From assembly GCA_007827375.1 (NCBI GenBank), contig VISH01000002.1, positions 620,001-684,000 of the forward strand: a stretch of 64,000 bases of DNA, written 5' to 3'. This document shows positions 42,883-52,564 of this stretch, in pieces (the first letter of the stretch is position 1; each line of letters opens with the position of its first letter). The notes under the pieces were generated by a model. It was not told where the DNA came from and searched no databases. It saw only the letters and a program-made list of their open reading frames with translations. Origin of the DNA: Alteromonadaceae bacterium 2753L.S.0a.02. GTDB taxonomy: Bacteria > Pseudomonadota > Gammaproteobacteria > Pseudomonadales > Cellvibrionaceae. The position numbers were made by a program, and so were the translations under genes.

Positions 42883-43445
42883 GGTGTTTCCTGCTGTTTC
42901 GCTAGGCGCAGGAGCTTTGAGCTCACTCTAAATCCCGCGTCGACAAGTTGTTCATTCTCAATTTCGAATTTGAGTTTGTTACTTTTTCTATAGAGGTGTA
43001 TAAACCCTTTGTTGGCCACGTCGCCTTCTGTTACCACAAGCGTGTAAATAGGCAGTTTGTCTTGATGTTGAAACAGCTGCACATTGAAAGGTTCAGCCGT
43101 GTAAATTATGTGGCAGTTCGCAAGGCTTTGTGGTGTTATTTCAGAATACCTGTCAAAGAGAATAATTTTCAGCTTATTAATGCCTAAAGGCTTATTGTTA
43201 ATGGTGTTTAGCTGAAATTTGTCCTCTGAATTATCCGTGAGCGTGCAAAGATTTAGTGAATCCTGTAAAAAAGGTGTCTCTTTAGGCCAAGTTATAAAAT
43301 GGGAGAAGTAGTATAAATATGCACTTCGAAGTGCGTGTATGCTCTGCTCGCTAGCAATGGCTGTAGAGCAGGGTGTCGCCACAAAAGAGCAAAAAAACAC
43401 AAGCGTAATAAATGTTTGTATCTGTAGGAATCGTCTTAGGTTCAA
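42879..43445 (-). CDS. YfiR-like periplasmic protein (DUF4154)
   Basis: A 188-residue protein with a signal peptide (about 1-31, FCSFVATPCSTAIAS) and a YfiR/DUF4154 domain: AYLYYFSHFITWP near residue 43, LCTLTD near 67, NNKPLGINK near 84, and a central CHIIYTAE segment near 112. In Pseudomonas YfiR binds the periplasmic face of the cyclase YfiN and keeps it off. It starts with TTG 43445 inside the stop of the TonB receptor gene and ends overlapping the GGDEF-EAL start, so all three are translated as one unit. Confidence 0.85.
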   Translation of the reverse strand: MNLRRFLQIQTFITLVFFCSFVATPCSTAIASEQSIHALRSAYLYYFSHFITWPKETPFLQDSLNLCTLTDNSEDKFQLNTINNKPLGINKLKIILFDRYSEITPQSLANCHIIYTAEPFNVQLFQHQDKLPIYTLVVTEGDVANKGFIHLYRKSNKLKFEIENEQLVDAGFRVSSKLLRLAKQQETP

Positions 43446-45499
43446 AGCTTAAGGCTCGCTCGTAGTAAGCCATAAGGTTCGACATTCATAATCGCGGTGC
43501 CAAATTCTTCGCGAACGGCTTCGCTGTGCTTGGGCCCAATATTGTTGACAATAAATTCAAGTGTCCAGCGCCTTGAAAGGTGCCATGCAACGTTGGTGTC
43601 TAGCGTTAAGTAGGTGTCGATCTTCCCGAGTGAGTCAGCGTACTGTGAAAATGCGGCATCGGTTTCACCAGGAGACTCTCGATAACGCAATACCAGGTTC
43701 CAGTTTAGTGTGTCGCTAATGGCAATGTTGCTGAAGGCGCTCGCGCTTTGTGAAGAATCTTTATAGTCAGCTTTAGAAATGATCAAACTGTAAGCCAGCT
43801 GGTAATTCCACTTTGTGTTGAACTGACCGCGCATACTGAGTTCACCACCACGCGATGAAAATTCCTTGTTGTTTACAAAATTGCTTTTCTGCACAAGGTG
43901 AGATGGGTTGTAGTCACGATCAAGTACCAAATAAGGCGAGCCGTTCAACTCTACACTTACTTCATTTTTATATTCAAAATTGAATACTGCTAAATCGAAG
44001 TTGAAAGATGCAAAGGTGTGTCGATATCCTAATTCGCTGGCTTTCAGTCGAGTATCGTTCATTGCGGCTGGGTAGCCGCTGAGAGAAAGTAGCACCGGCA
44101 AAGGTGACTCGGAATTAGCATCAAACACCGCATAGGGTACTTCATGGATATCCACAAGCGCTCGGGAGGGTGTTGTGCTTGCTTCTGAGTAAGCTGCCCA
44201 GACTCGATTTTGCTCTGAGGGTTTCCAAAGTCCCCGGATTGAAGGCTGGAGGTTTTGTTTGCTCAGGTCGTGTTCATCGAGGCGGGCAGAAAGTGTGACT
44301 TGCCATTGCTCGTTCAAGCTCATGGTATCGCTTAAATAGACTCCAAGGCTTTTCACTTCCCGTGACTCTGGTGAGAAGTTCAGGTCAAAGTCGGGAGCCA
44401 TAACAGCGGATGATTTGTTAGTACGAGAGTTTATGCCTGTTGAAATCTGATGAGAATGCCAGCGTGCCACTAGCTCTGCATCTGCTTGTAGTACTTTAGA
44501 ATCCCAATCGTAAAGTGACGTTCGCCGGAACGTTCTATCAGTTGCAACGCGTAATGTCCAAGAGCTGTCTGTAGCGAATGTTTCCTGATGCTCAAAAAGT
44601 AGCGACCAAGCCTTTTTATCTTCAGTTTTTCGGGTGACTACTTCAGAGAGAGTCTCTGCTTTAATCCAACTCCATTCGGGCGCTTGACGTACTCCAAATG
44701 TTGCGGCAGCAATGCGTGAGTTGCTATTAATGCCCGAATGAGCGAGTCCTAAAGTTGCCCGCCAGTCTTTGTGCTCGGGCTCTCGAGAATTTACATCACT
44801 GGGTTCTAAGCCCTGCCATTGTGTGTAATGCCCTGTTAGGGCTGCATGCCAGTTATCTTGCAGTGCGGTATTTTTGCGAACTGAAATTCCAGCGCGATTG
44901 TCATTGCCGCCCCAACTGCTTATGAATTGGTTATCCGAATTGGCGGGGCTGCGGGTGATAATATTTATTATGCCATTCACCGCATTGGCCCCCCAAGAAG
45001 CAGCATTGGGTCCTCGGATGACTTCTATGCGATCAATATCCCCAAGCGTGATATTGAGTTCATCCCAACTTACTCCGCTGAATACACTGTTGTATGCAAT
45101 TTTTCCGTCCACCAGTACTAGCACGAATCGCGAGAATAAGCCGCCCGCGCCACGAATACCTATTGCCCACTCTCCCGCAGAAATTTGACGCACTGCAACA
45201 CCGGGTGCCAGGCGCAAAGCATCGGGTACTGATTGGGCACCGCTATTGTTAATGTCCGCCGATGTAATTACGAATGCTGCATAGGGTAGGTCCATAGCTC
45301 GGGTTAAATTCTTCCCCGCACTTTGAATTTGCACATCCATATTTACCAGTTCTTCAAAGTCCAATTCGATTAAATCTGCGGCTGTGGGCTGAGTTTGGGC
45401 GTCAGCTTCACTCCAAAAATGCAGCACTACCAAAAGCAGTACGACTGAATTTCTAAACCGTAAGCACGGGCGGCAATTCGGCTCCGAAGTTTTGTCCAT
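43442..45499 (-). CDS. TonB-dependent outer-membrane receptor of the YfiR/GGDEF operon
   Basis: A 685-residue receptor with a signal peptide (about 1-35). The N-terminus has an ELDFEELVNMDVQIQSAGK motif (residues about 45-63), then the plug domain (PDALRLAPGVAVRQIS near 92, IEVIRGPNAASWGANAVNGIINIIT in parts near 160-185) and a C-terminal beta barrel ending RASLKL. It is first of three overlapping genes with yfiR-like and GGDEF-EAL genes, taking the place that the outer-membrane lipoprotein YfiB has in Pseudomonas. It may import a ligand or act as the signal receptor. The substrate is unknown. Confidence 0.88.
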   Translation of the reverse strand: MDKTSEPNCRPCLRFRNSVVLLLVVLHFWSEADAQTQPTAADLIELDFEELVNMDVQIQSAGKNLTRAMDLPYAAFVITSADINNSGAQSVPDALRLAPGVAVRQISAGEWAIGIRGAGGLFSRFVLVLVDGKIAYNSVFSGVSWDELNITLGDIDRIEVIRGPNAASWGANAVNGIINIITRSPANSDNQFISSWGGNDNRAGISVRKNTALQDNWHAALTGHYTQWQGLEPSDVNSREPEHKDWRATLGLAHSGINSNSRIAAATFGVRQAPEWSWIKAETLSEVVTRKTEDKKAWSLLFEHQETFATDSSWTLRVATDRTFRRTSLYDWDSKVLQADAELVARWHSHQISTGINSRTNKSSAVMAPDFDLNFSPESREVKSLGVYLSDTMSLNEQWQVTLSARLDEHDLSKQNLQPSIRGLWKPSEQNRVWAAYSEASTTPSRALVDIHEVPYAVFDANSESPLPVLLSLSGYPAAMNDTRLKASELGYRHTFASFNFDLAVFNFEYKNEVSVELNGSPYLVLDRDYNPSHLVQKSNFVNNKEFSSRGGELSMRGQFNTKWNYQLAYSLIISKADYKDSSQSASAFSNIAISDTLNWNLVLRYRESPGETDAAFSQYADSLGKIDTYLTLDTNVAWHLSRRWTLEFIVNNIGPKHSEAVREEFGTAIMNVEPYGLLRASLKL

Positions 45500-46018
45500 T
45501 TTGCAAAGGGTTTTTCATTGGTGTCTGGAAAAGTTTAGCAGTTACCGTTAATGCCGCAGTTTCAAGAATCACCGATTTGATCACGATGTGTTCAGCTGGC
45601 TGGTTGTGGGTTAGATTTCATTATTAGATTGACGCTAAACCTGCATACATCTGCATAAATATGCTGAATGTAGGGGCGAAAACCACCGCGTAAACAGTGC
45701 TTGGTGTTGACAGCATAATTTGTGAGAGTAATATGCGTTGACCGTCGAATAATTCTTTTTTATGCTTTAAGAGTAACTTTATTCGGGTTGCACGGGCTAG
45801 TTGGGAGGTCCGAACTCATAATAATAAGGCTAAATAGTTGATTTTTATAAAAATTATTGGCTAAAGGAGTGTGAAAGGGACGCTGTTTTTCGACACCATA
45901 TATAAGAAAAAAGAAGTACCCAATTCCTGACTTATAAACCTAGAGTGCGTGAATTAATTATAACAACGCCATGAAGCGTATCTTTCAAATTAACTCTAAT
46001 CGAGGAGTGAGAGTGTCT
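45500..46018. other. Divergent regulatory region between two TonB receptor genes
   Basis: A 519-bp AT-rich gap with no ORF. It should hold promoters for both TonB receptor genes. The best match is on the plus strand at 45707-45734, leaving a leader of about 280 bases before the large receptor gene. I found no known riboswitch fold in that leader. Confidence 0.5.
45707..45734 (+). promoter_or_regulatory. Putative sigma-70 promoter for the large TonB receptor
   Basis: A perfect -35 TTGACA (45707-45712), a 16-base spacer and TAATAT (45729-45734) as -10. It is the only clear match in the divergent region. If used, the transcript has a leader of about 280 bases. Confidence 0.45.
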
Positions 46019-49000
46019 ATGTTTAAGAAAAATAAGCTATCGAATGCTATCGTGAGTGTGATTGCATCTTCTGCTATTGCAGCACCTGCCTTTGCACAAG
46101 ACGAAGCGATCGAGGAGGTTTTTGTAACTGGTATCCGTGCCAGTTTGGAAGCTTCTATGGACGTCAAGCGTAACTCTGCTGGTGTGGTAGACGCGATTTC
46201 CGCTGAAGACATTGGTAAGTTCCCTGACACCAACCTGGCTGAATCTCTTCAGCGTATTACAGGTGTTTCTATCAGCCGTACCAACGGTGAAGGTTCCGAA
46301 GTAACCGTGCGTGGTTTCGGTGCAGAATATAACCTCATTACTCTGAACGGTCGTCACATGCCTGCGGCGAGTGTTTATGGTGGTGGTTCCGGTGCTGGTG
46401 GTACTAACGGCTCCAGTAACCGTTCTTTCGACTTCTCAAACATTGCTTCTGAAAGCGTAAGCAAAGTAGAAGTATACAAAACCAGTAAAGCCAGCATCGC
46501 AACTGGTGGTATGGGTGCAACAATTAACATCGGTACTGCGCGTCCATTAGATAGCCCAGGAATGAAGGGTTCTGTGGGTGTTAAAGCTGTTCACGATACT
46601 ACCAACCGTACTGGTAGTGATATTACTCCTGAGCTCTCTGGTATTTTTAGCTTCACTAACGATGCGGAAACCTTTGGTGTGGCTGTTTCTGGTAGCTACC
46701 AGCAGCGTCACTCCGGCAACCGCGGTGTTGCTGAGAACGAATGGAATATTAGCCGTTGGGACGCGACTGACGGCGGTAACAATGGTAACAATCTGTTCTC
46801 TTTCACTGATGATGCTGAAATCGTAAATGCTCCAGCTGATGGTCAGCTTTTTGGTCGTCCGAACGATTTGCGTTACTCGTTTTCTGACCAGGAACGTGAC
46901 CGTCTGAACGGTCAGCTCGTTGTGCAGTTTGCACCTACCGAAAAATTCACTGGTACTGTTGATTACACCTTCGCTGAAAACAAAATTAAAGAGCGCCGCG
47001 GTGAGTCAACCAGTTGGTTGGCAAATGGTAACTCTATCGATCGTGTCGTATTCGACGATGGTGCGGTTGCTACTCCAATCTATATTCACGAAACTGCAGG
47101 TCCACGCGACCAGGGTTACGAGCAGCAATTACGTAAGCAGAAAAATACATTGAATTCTGCTGGTTTGAACTTGGAATTCCAGGCTACTGATAATTTCTCA
47201 GTAACTTTAGATGCCCACAACTCTACCATGAAGAGTCTTCCAGACGGCCCTGGTAAGGCGGGTGAAATTGCAACATCCATTGCCGCTCCAACCCAGGTAG
47301 CGCATTGGATTGAATTTAACGATGACATGCCCCTTTACGACTGGGAGATGGACGACAGCAGCCGTGGTGATGGTGATGGCGTATTCTCGTTCGGTGATAT
47401 CGGTTCTCAGGTTGTTCGCGTTTTCTATAACGCTCAAGAAACTGAAATTACCCAGGTTCAGTTAGATGGTGCCTTCGATTTCGATTCTGGCCGCCTGGAC
47501 TTCGGTGTTGAAAGTCGTGCTATGGAAACCACTCAGCAATCATCTAACCGCTACATGGCAATGGGTGACTGGGGTGTGGCCAACCCAGGCGATATTCCCG
47601 CCAGTATGATGGAAATGTTTAATCTGTCTAAATTCGATGACTACAATGCTTCACGCTCATCACAAGTTGGTATTCGTGGTGACGCTGAGGTCATTGGTCA
47701 GCACTTGGTGGATTTGTACGGTACTGCTGATAATGGTTATGTGCTGGCATACGAGCCAAACTTTGCGAATGACGACAAGGTGAAGGAAGACACTAAAGCG
47801 GCCTTCTTCCAGATTACTATGGAAGGCGAGTTTGCTGGACGCCCTGTTAACTTGGTAACTGGTTTGCGTTATGAAACTACCAATGTTGAATCCACTTCCT
47901 TGGTCCAGATCCCAATTGGTTTGTTGTGGCAAGATAACAACGACTTCCAGGTTGATTACGGTGATAACCCAGACTTCCAGCCATTTAGCGCTGATGCTAG
48001 TTACGATAACCTGTTACCAAGTCTGGACTTCGATATTGAAGTTATCGACGACTTGAAAGCGCGTTTCTCCTATAGCAAAACTATCGCTCGTGCTCAGTAC
48101 GGCAACTTGAAGTCTTCTGTTGGCAACTTTGGTTCTGGTGGTGGTTCTACATACAACGGTGCAACCCGTGTAGCGACTTCCTCAAACCCGGCGCTTTTGC
48201 CTCTTGAATCAGATAACGTAGATATTTCTCTGGAATGGTACTACAGCGATTCGAGCTATGCGTCAGTTGGATTCTTCGAGAAGCGTGTTAGCAATTTTAT
48301 CGGTCGTGAAAAAGTTACTGAGCAGCATTTTGATATGCGCGATCAGACGACTGGAGCGCGAGCAGAAGCAGCCGTTGCAGAATTGGCAAGCCAAGGCATT
48401 GCTCTCGACGATACTTCTCTATTCGTCATGGAAGCTATCATGACTCAAACTAGTGCTGCAAACGTATGGACTCCAGCAGACTATGCAACAGCAGCTGCTG
48501 ATCCTGCAACCAAAAACCAGTTTGAAATTGACGTTGCAACTGCTCTCGACATTCGTGTTACTGGAGAAGACCCAATTTCAAATTGGTTAACTGACAAGCC
48601 AGTAAACAACCGTGAAGCCAAATTGTACGGTGCAGAATTTGCTGTACAGCACTTCTTTGGTGAAAGTGGTTTCGGTCTGCAAGCTAACTACACTGTGGTG
48701 GAAGGTGACGTATCTTACGATAACCTCGCTGATCCTGGTGAAGCTCAGTTTGCTCTGCTTGGCTTGAGTGACACTGCTAACTTGGTAGCTGTTTACGACA
48801 ACTACGGTGTGCAGGCGCGTATCGCTTACAACTGGCGTGACGAATACTTGCGCAGTGCAAGTGAAGATACCGCACGTAACCCAATCTACGTTGAAGAGCA
48901 CGGTCAAATCGATTTGAACGTTAGTTACGACATTAACGACATGTTCTCAGTATTCTTCGAAGGTCTGAACGTTACTGGTGAAAACTATCGTGAGCATCAG

Positions 49001-49075
49001 CGTACTACAGCTATGATTCAGTACTTGGAAGAGCTGGGTCCACGCTACCAGGTCGGCGCTCGATTTAACTTCTAA
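46019..49075 (+). CDS. Large TonB-dependent receptor, probable carbohydrate transporter
   Basis: A 1018-residue receptor with a signal peptide (about 1-26, ending PAFAQ), then DEAIEEVFVTGIRASLEASMD, the TonB-box region typical of Cellvibrio/Alteromonas-type oligosaccharide receptors. The plug (residues about 45-190; FPDTNLAESLQRITGVSI, VRGFGAEYNLITLNGR) and a long beta barrel ending GARFNF follow. ATG 46019 is chosen; GAGGAG lies about 11 bases upstream, and an in-frame GTG at 46013 is equally possible. A terminator follows, then a tryptophan-halogenase-like gene. That pairing, and the xylanase nearby, suggest uptake of xylo-oligosaccharides, which is inference. Confidence 0.9.
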   Translation: MFKKNKLSNAIVSVIASSAIAAPAFAQDEAIEEVFVTGIRASLEASMDVKRNSAGVVDAISAEDIGKFPDTNLAESLQRITGVSISRTNGEGSEVTVRGFGAEYNLITLNGRHMPAASVYGGGSGAGGTNGSSNRSFDFSNIASESVSKVEVYKTSKASIATGGMGATINIGTARPLDSPGMKGSVGVKAVHDTTNRTGSDITPELSGIFSFTNDAETFGVAVSGSYQQRHSGNRGVAENEWNISRWDATDGGNNGNNLFSFTDDAEIVNAPADGQLFGRPNDLRYSFSDQERDRLNGQLVVQFAPTEKFTGTVDYTFAENKIKERRGESTSWLANGNSIDRVVFDDGAVATPIYIHETAGPRDQGYEQQLRKQKNTLNSAGLNLEFQATDNFSVTLDAHNSTMKSLPDGPGKAGEIATSIAAPTQVAHWIEFNDDMPLYDWEMDDSSRGDGDGVFSFGDIGSQVVRVFYNAQETEITQVQLDGAFDFDSGRLDFGVESRAMETTQQSSNRYMAMGDWGVANPGDIPASMMEMFNLSKFDDYNASRSSQVGIRGDAEVIGQHLVDLYGTADNGYVLAYEPNFANDDKVKEDTKAAFFQITMEGEFAGRPVNLVTGLRYETTNVESTSLVQIPIGLLWQDNNDFQVDYGDNPDFQPFSADASYDNLLPSLDFDIEVIDDLKARFSYSKTIARAQYGNLKSSVGNFGSGGGSTYNGATRVATSSNPALLPLESDNVDISLEWYYSDSSYASVGFFEKRVSNFIGREKVTEQHFDMRDQTTGARAEAAVAELASQGIALDDTSLFVMEAIMTQTSAANVWTPADYATAAADPATKNQFEIDVATALDIRVTGEDPISNWLTDKPVNNREAKLYGAEFAVQHFFGESGFGLQANYTVVEGDVSYDNLADPGEAQFALLGLSDTANLVAVYDNYGVQARIAYNWRDEYLRSASEDTARNPIYVEEHGQIDLNVSYDINDMFSVFFEGLNVTGENYREHQRTTAMIQYLEELGPRYQVGARFNF

Positions 49076-49105
49076 GTACTCTTACTGAAGTTAATAACTC
49101 CTCGT

Positions 49106-49135
49106 AAAAGGCCGCTTTTAAGCGGCCTTTTTTTG
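49106..49135 (+). terminator. Terminator after the large TonB receptor
   Basis: Arms AAAAGGCCGCTT and AAGCGGCCTTTT (49106-49117 and 49120-49131) form a near-perfect GC-rich hairpin followed by a run of T. It separates the receptor from the halogenase-like gene. Confidence 0.9.
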
Positions 49136-49301
49136 TTTCATCAACGTTCAGCTTTATATGTGAGTAAATACTCTAAAAGCCTTGATCAATGTTAATGAGC
49201 GCAATAAGTTTTTATGGGAAATTGAAAGATCTCGCTGCGGGTTTAAAGGGCGGTATTTGATGAAATTAATAAACGTATAACAAAAGTACTGAGGCTATTT
49301 T

Positions 49302-50777
49302 ATGGGTGCGATTAAAAAAGTTGTTATAGCGGGCGGAGGTACGGCCGGCTGGATTGTTGCGGCTGCACTTTCCAAAAAACTGGGTGATGTTCTGGATATT
49401 ACCCTGGTTGAATCTGAGGATATTGGCACAATTGGTGTTGGCGAAGCGACGATTCCCCCAATACGCGTGTTCCATCGCTTGCTGCAAATCGACGAACAAG
49501 AATTCATGCGGGCGACATCGGCAACTTTTAAGTTGGGCATTTCGTTTGAAAATTGGAAAAATGGCGACGATACCTACATCCACTCTTTCGGCAAAACCGG
49601 GCGGGAAACCTGGCTTGCAGATTTTATTCACTTTTGGCTTAAGGCCAAAGAAATAGGGTTTGCTGGCGATTTTGGTGACTATTGTTACGAGTTGCAAGCC
49701 GCTCAGAAGAATAAATTTGGGCTTTCAAAAAACTCGGAAATCAATTACGCCTACCATTTGGATGCGACGCGCTACGCGCAGTTTTTGCGTAAAATGAGCG
49801 AAGCTAGCGGTGCACGTAGATTGGAGGGCAAAATTGCCAGTGTGCAACAAAATAATGATACCGGATATATTGAGTCGCTCACCCTGGAAAACGGTGAGAT
49901 TATTGAGGGCGACTTATTTATCGATTGTACGGGCTTCCATGGCTTGCTTATTGAAAAGACTTTACACACCGGTTATGAAGATTGGGGGCATTGGTTACCT
50001 TGTAATACCGCCGTAGCGGTACAAACAGAATCCGTTGGCCCAGCGGTACCCTACACTCGTTCAATAGCTCATCACGCGGGCTGGCGTTGGCGCATTCCCT
50101 TGCAGCATCGCGTAGGAAATGGTTTGGTTTATTCCAGCGATTATATGTCTGATGATGAAGCTGTAAGTACTTTGCTATCGTCAGTTGAGGGTAAGACGCT
50201 TACTGAACCGAGGCTAATTAAATATCGTACCGGGCGGCGGCGAAAAATCTGGAATAAAAATTGTGTTGCACTGGGCTTATCCAGTGGCTTCATTGAACCT
50301 CTTGAGTCCACCAGTATTCATCTTTTTATTATGGGAATCACACGCCTAATGCAGCTATTCCCCTTCTCGGGAATCGAGCCATCGTTAGTCGATGAATTCA
50401 ATGCAGAGACCAGCAAAGAGCTGGAAATGGTGCGGGATTTTATAATTCTCCATTACAAGGTAACAGAGCGTAACGACAGCTCTTTCTGGCAGTATTGTCG
50501 AAATATGGATGTGCCAGAAAAGCTTGCGCGTCGAATTGAGTTATTTAAAAGTTCGGCCCTCGCCTTCCAGCGTGAAGGAGAGCTTTTCCGAGTAGATTCA
50601 TGGACTCAGGTGATGCTGGGGCAGGGTATAACTCCGCAGAGTTATCACCATTTGGTAGAGTTGATGAGTGCGTCTGAATTGCAAAATATGTTAACTGGCT
50701 TGGATGGCTCAATTGCAAAAGCTGTGGAAATGTTGCCTACGCACCAAGAATTTGTCGACAATTATTGCAAGGCTTAA
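49302..50777 (+). CDS. Flavin-dependent tryptophan-halogenase-like protein
   Basis: A 491-residue flavoprotein of the tryptophan halogenase family. The FAD dinucleotide motif GGGTAGW is at residues 11-17, the IGVGEATIPPI block near 44-54, a lysine in ATFKLGISFENW (K77, close to the catalytic Lys79 of PrnA), the diagnostic WRWRIP near 262, and SSGFIEPLESTSIHL near 335 with the conserved glutamates. Proteins of this class next to TonB receptors are common in polysaccharide-degrading gammaproteobacteria and their substrates are mostly unknown; tryptophan may not be the target. GAGG lies about 12 bases upstream of ATG 49302. Confidence 0.85.
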   Translation: MGAIKKVVIAGGGTAGWIVAAALSKKLGDVLDITLVESEDIGTIGVGEATIPPIRVFHRLLQIDEQEFMRATSATFKLGISFENWKNGDDTYIHSFGKTGRETWLADFIHFWLKAKEIGFAGDFGDYCYELQAAQKNKFGLSKNSEINYAYHLDATRYAQFLRKMSEASGARRLEGKIASVQQNNDTGYIESLTLENGEIIEGDLFIDCTGFHGLLIEKTLHTGYEDWGHWLPCNTAVAVQTESVGPAVPYTRSIAHHAGWRWRIPLQHRVGNGLVYSSDYMSDDEAVSTLLSSVEGKTLTEPRLIKYRTGRRRKIWNKNCVALGLSSGFIEPLESTSIHLFIMGITRLMQLFPFSGIEPSLVDEFNAETSKELEMVRDFIILHYKVTERNDSSFWQYCRNMDVPEKLARRIELFKSSALAFQREGELFRVDSWTQVMLGQGITPQSYHHLVELMSASELQNMLTGLDGSIAKAVEMLPTHQEFVDNYCKA

Positions 50778-50877
50778 AATATTTAGAGCGGTTATCCTGT
50801 TAATAAGTAAATATCCAGACTGTTAGATGCTCGTTATTGGCGATTTGGGAAAAAAGATTAGCTTGTTAATCGTAGTG

Positions 50878-51582
50878 CTACTTTAATTTTATAAATGATG
50901 TCATGGTGAGCCTGCTTTGAGCAGGCTCTGCATCGTAGTTGTGGTCGGGGAAAATATTGCCGGAATGCAGGCTCGATGCACGATAAAAGAGTGCTCGATT
51001 GTAAATGCCTTCGCAACTTGCATAACGAGTAAACATGTTTGTGTCACCGTTTATGTAGGCGGGCGGTTCTGGTAATCCAATTTCAGAAAATTCCGTTTTT
51101 AAGGTCTCCTGGTAAGTTTCAACACGGTTTTCATCAATAAATTCGTATCCCGTGCTATTGTGACGATAAAAACTTGTTCCTCCGTAGGGTAATTCGGCAG
51201 GGAACAGGTAGTGTACGCAGGCTAAACCCTCTCGCTGTGGTCGGTCGAAGTGAGGGATTCGCTGGTATTCACTTAAATCCTCTGGCCGCCTGGTAACCAT
51301 CGAGATGGCGGAATCAATACTTAACACCTGATCTTTTTCGAATTGAAATATCTCTGAGAGTACATCCTGTAGCAATGTGTGTACGGCGCTCAGATATTGG
51401 TTTGGGGCGGCAGAGCGCAAGCCTGGGTAATAGTTTGCTGCAGGGGAAAAGGGTCGTGTTCGGGCAACTTCTACTAATTTATCGACAGATTCAAAGAAAT
51501 TGTCGACTATCGCAAGAGGTTCGCCCTCGTTTCCAAGTTTTTGGGCTGTTATTGAAATTTTTGGGCTCAATAAGTTAGTCAT
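50878..51582 (-). CDS. DUF6445-like protein, putative 2-oxoglutarate/Fe(II) oxygenase
   Basis: A 234-residue protein of the kind that accompanies TonB-receptor/halogenase genes (DUF6445 or Pass1-like). It carries a plausible 2-oxoglutarate/iron oxygenase triad: H111 and D113 in IPHFDRP, H206 in SSLHSGNI and R224 in SRLTMTSFIKL for 2-oxoglutarate. YFPAELPYGGTSFYRH-type strands (LFPAELPYGGTSFYRH, residues 126-141) fit the double-stranded beta-helix. It is convergent with the halogenase gene. The activity is a motif-based proposal. Confidence 0.6.
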   Translation of the reverse strand: MTNLLSPKISITAQKLGNEGEPLAIVDNFFESVDKLVEVARTRPFSPAANYYPGLRSAAPNQYLSAVHTLLQDVLSEIFQFEKDQVLSIDSAISMVTRRPEDLSEYQRIPHFDRPQREGLACVHYLFPAELPYGGTSFYRHNSTGYEFIDENRVETYQETLKTEFSEIGLPEPPAYINGDTNMFTRYASCEGIYNRALFYRASSLHSGNIFPDHNYDAEPAQSRLTMTSFIKLK

Positions 51583-51748
51583 AGCGCTAATAATTTCTGC
51601 ATTGTGCGGTGTGAACCATAGCGATCATCTGTGTCGCTGTCTATAAGCTGGGAAAAAAGCCGCCTTCGATGTAATTCAGGTGTTGCTAACAAAATATTTC
51701 GATGCCAGAATCATATGGTCAAAATAACAATAAATAGTTGTATACGTT

Positions 51749-52564
51749 TTACTCCTGTGTCGTGCGGGTTTGTTCCACAAACTTGGCAATATCATCCACC
51801 GGAGCCACCCAAAGTTTTGATTTTTGTTTTGCAAGATAGGCGACGAGCTGATTGTGAGCTTCCAGTGAGACATCCAGCGCGTAGTCACTGCCAACGCCGT
51901 GGAACAGGAAAACCTGCCAGGTATTGTTGGCGATAGCCTCATCCACCAAAGCAATGAGTTCCTTGGCTGAGTTGCCGTTAACCATTTTTGCGGGTACAGA
52001 CATAAGGTCAACCTCAGCAATTTTCGGCGCAGCACCCCACACTGCGCGAGCGGCGCTGAATTCTGAGCTGATGTCCGGGATGTAGGACTCGCCCCCGACT
52101 TCGGTATCACCGCAGGGGTAGGCAAAGCTGCGACTGGTTTTACCGTCGACGGCCTGCAAGAGAGTATCGTTAATCTTCAGGTTTTCGAGATACCGGGTTT
52201 TCGACCACTTGTCGAGATAGAGGTCTTTGCTCAACCAGGCTCTACCGGGTTTGTTACCGGCACAAGGGTGGAATAATGTGTGGTTGCCCAGTTCGTGACC
52301 GTTCATCGCCATGGCACGCCAATCATCAATGCGTGATCGAAAGGCGTCTGAATTTGCAGTTATATAGAAAGTCGCCAATAGGCCATGCTGAGTTAAGGCG
52401 GGTGCTACATTGTCGAGGTGAGCTGCTAAGGCATCATCGTAAGTCAATGAAATTGCAGCAGTTTTTCCGTTCCATGGCGCTTCTGCTGCGGTGCCGCATT
52501 GGGCGAGACTAAAACAAAAAAGAAACAAGAGTTTTTGAACCAAAGGGAGTTTGGTAATTGTCAT
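51749..52564 (-). CDS. Secreted polysaccharide deacetylase (CE4-like)
   Basis: A 271-residue protein with a signal peptide (about 1-26, LFLFCFSLAQCGTAAEA; the cysteine might make it a lipoprotein) and a NodB-homology domain. Motif 1 is LTYDDA near residue 39 (D42, D43), motif 2 is GHELGNHTLFHP near 88 with the metal histidines, and YPCGD near 147 plus VFLFHGVG near 218 close the site. It removes acetyl groups from a polysaccharide, plausibly xylan given the divergent xylanase gene next door. ATG 52564 was preferred over an upstream in-frame start because it places the signal peptide at the N-terminus and has GAGGAA upstream. Confidence 0.85.
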   Translation of the reverse strand: MTITKLPLVQKLLFLFCFSLAQCGTAAEAPWNGKTAAISLTYDDALAAHLDNVAPALTQHGLLATFYITANSDAFRSRIDDWRAMAMNGHELGNHTLFHPCAGNKPGRAWLSKDLYLDKWSKTRYLENLKINDTLLQAVDGKTSRSFAYPCGDTEVGGESYIPDISSEFSAARAVWGAAPKIAEVDLMSVPAKMVNGNSAKELIALVDEAIANNTWQVFLFHGVGSDYALDVSLEAHNQLVAYLAKQKSKLWVAPVDDIAKFVEQTRTTQE

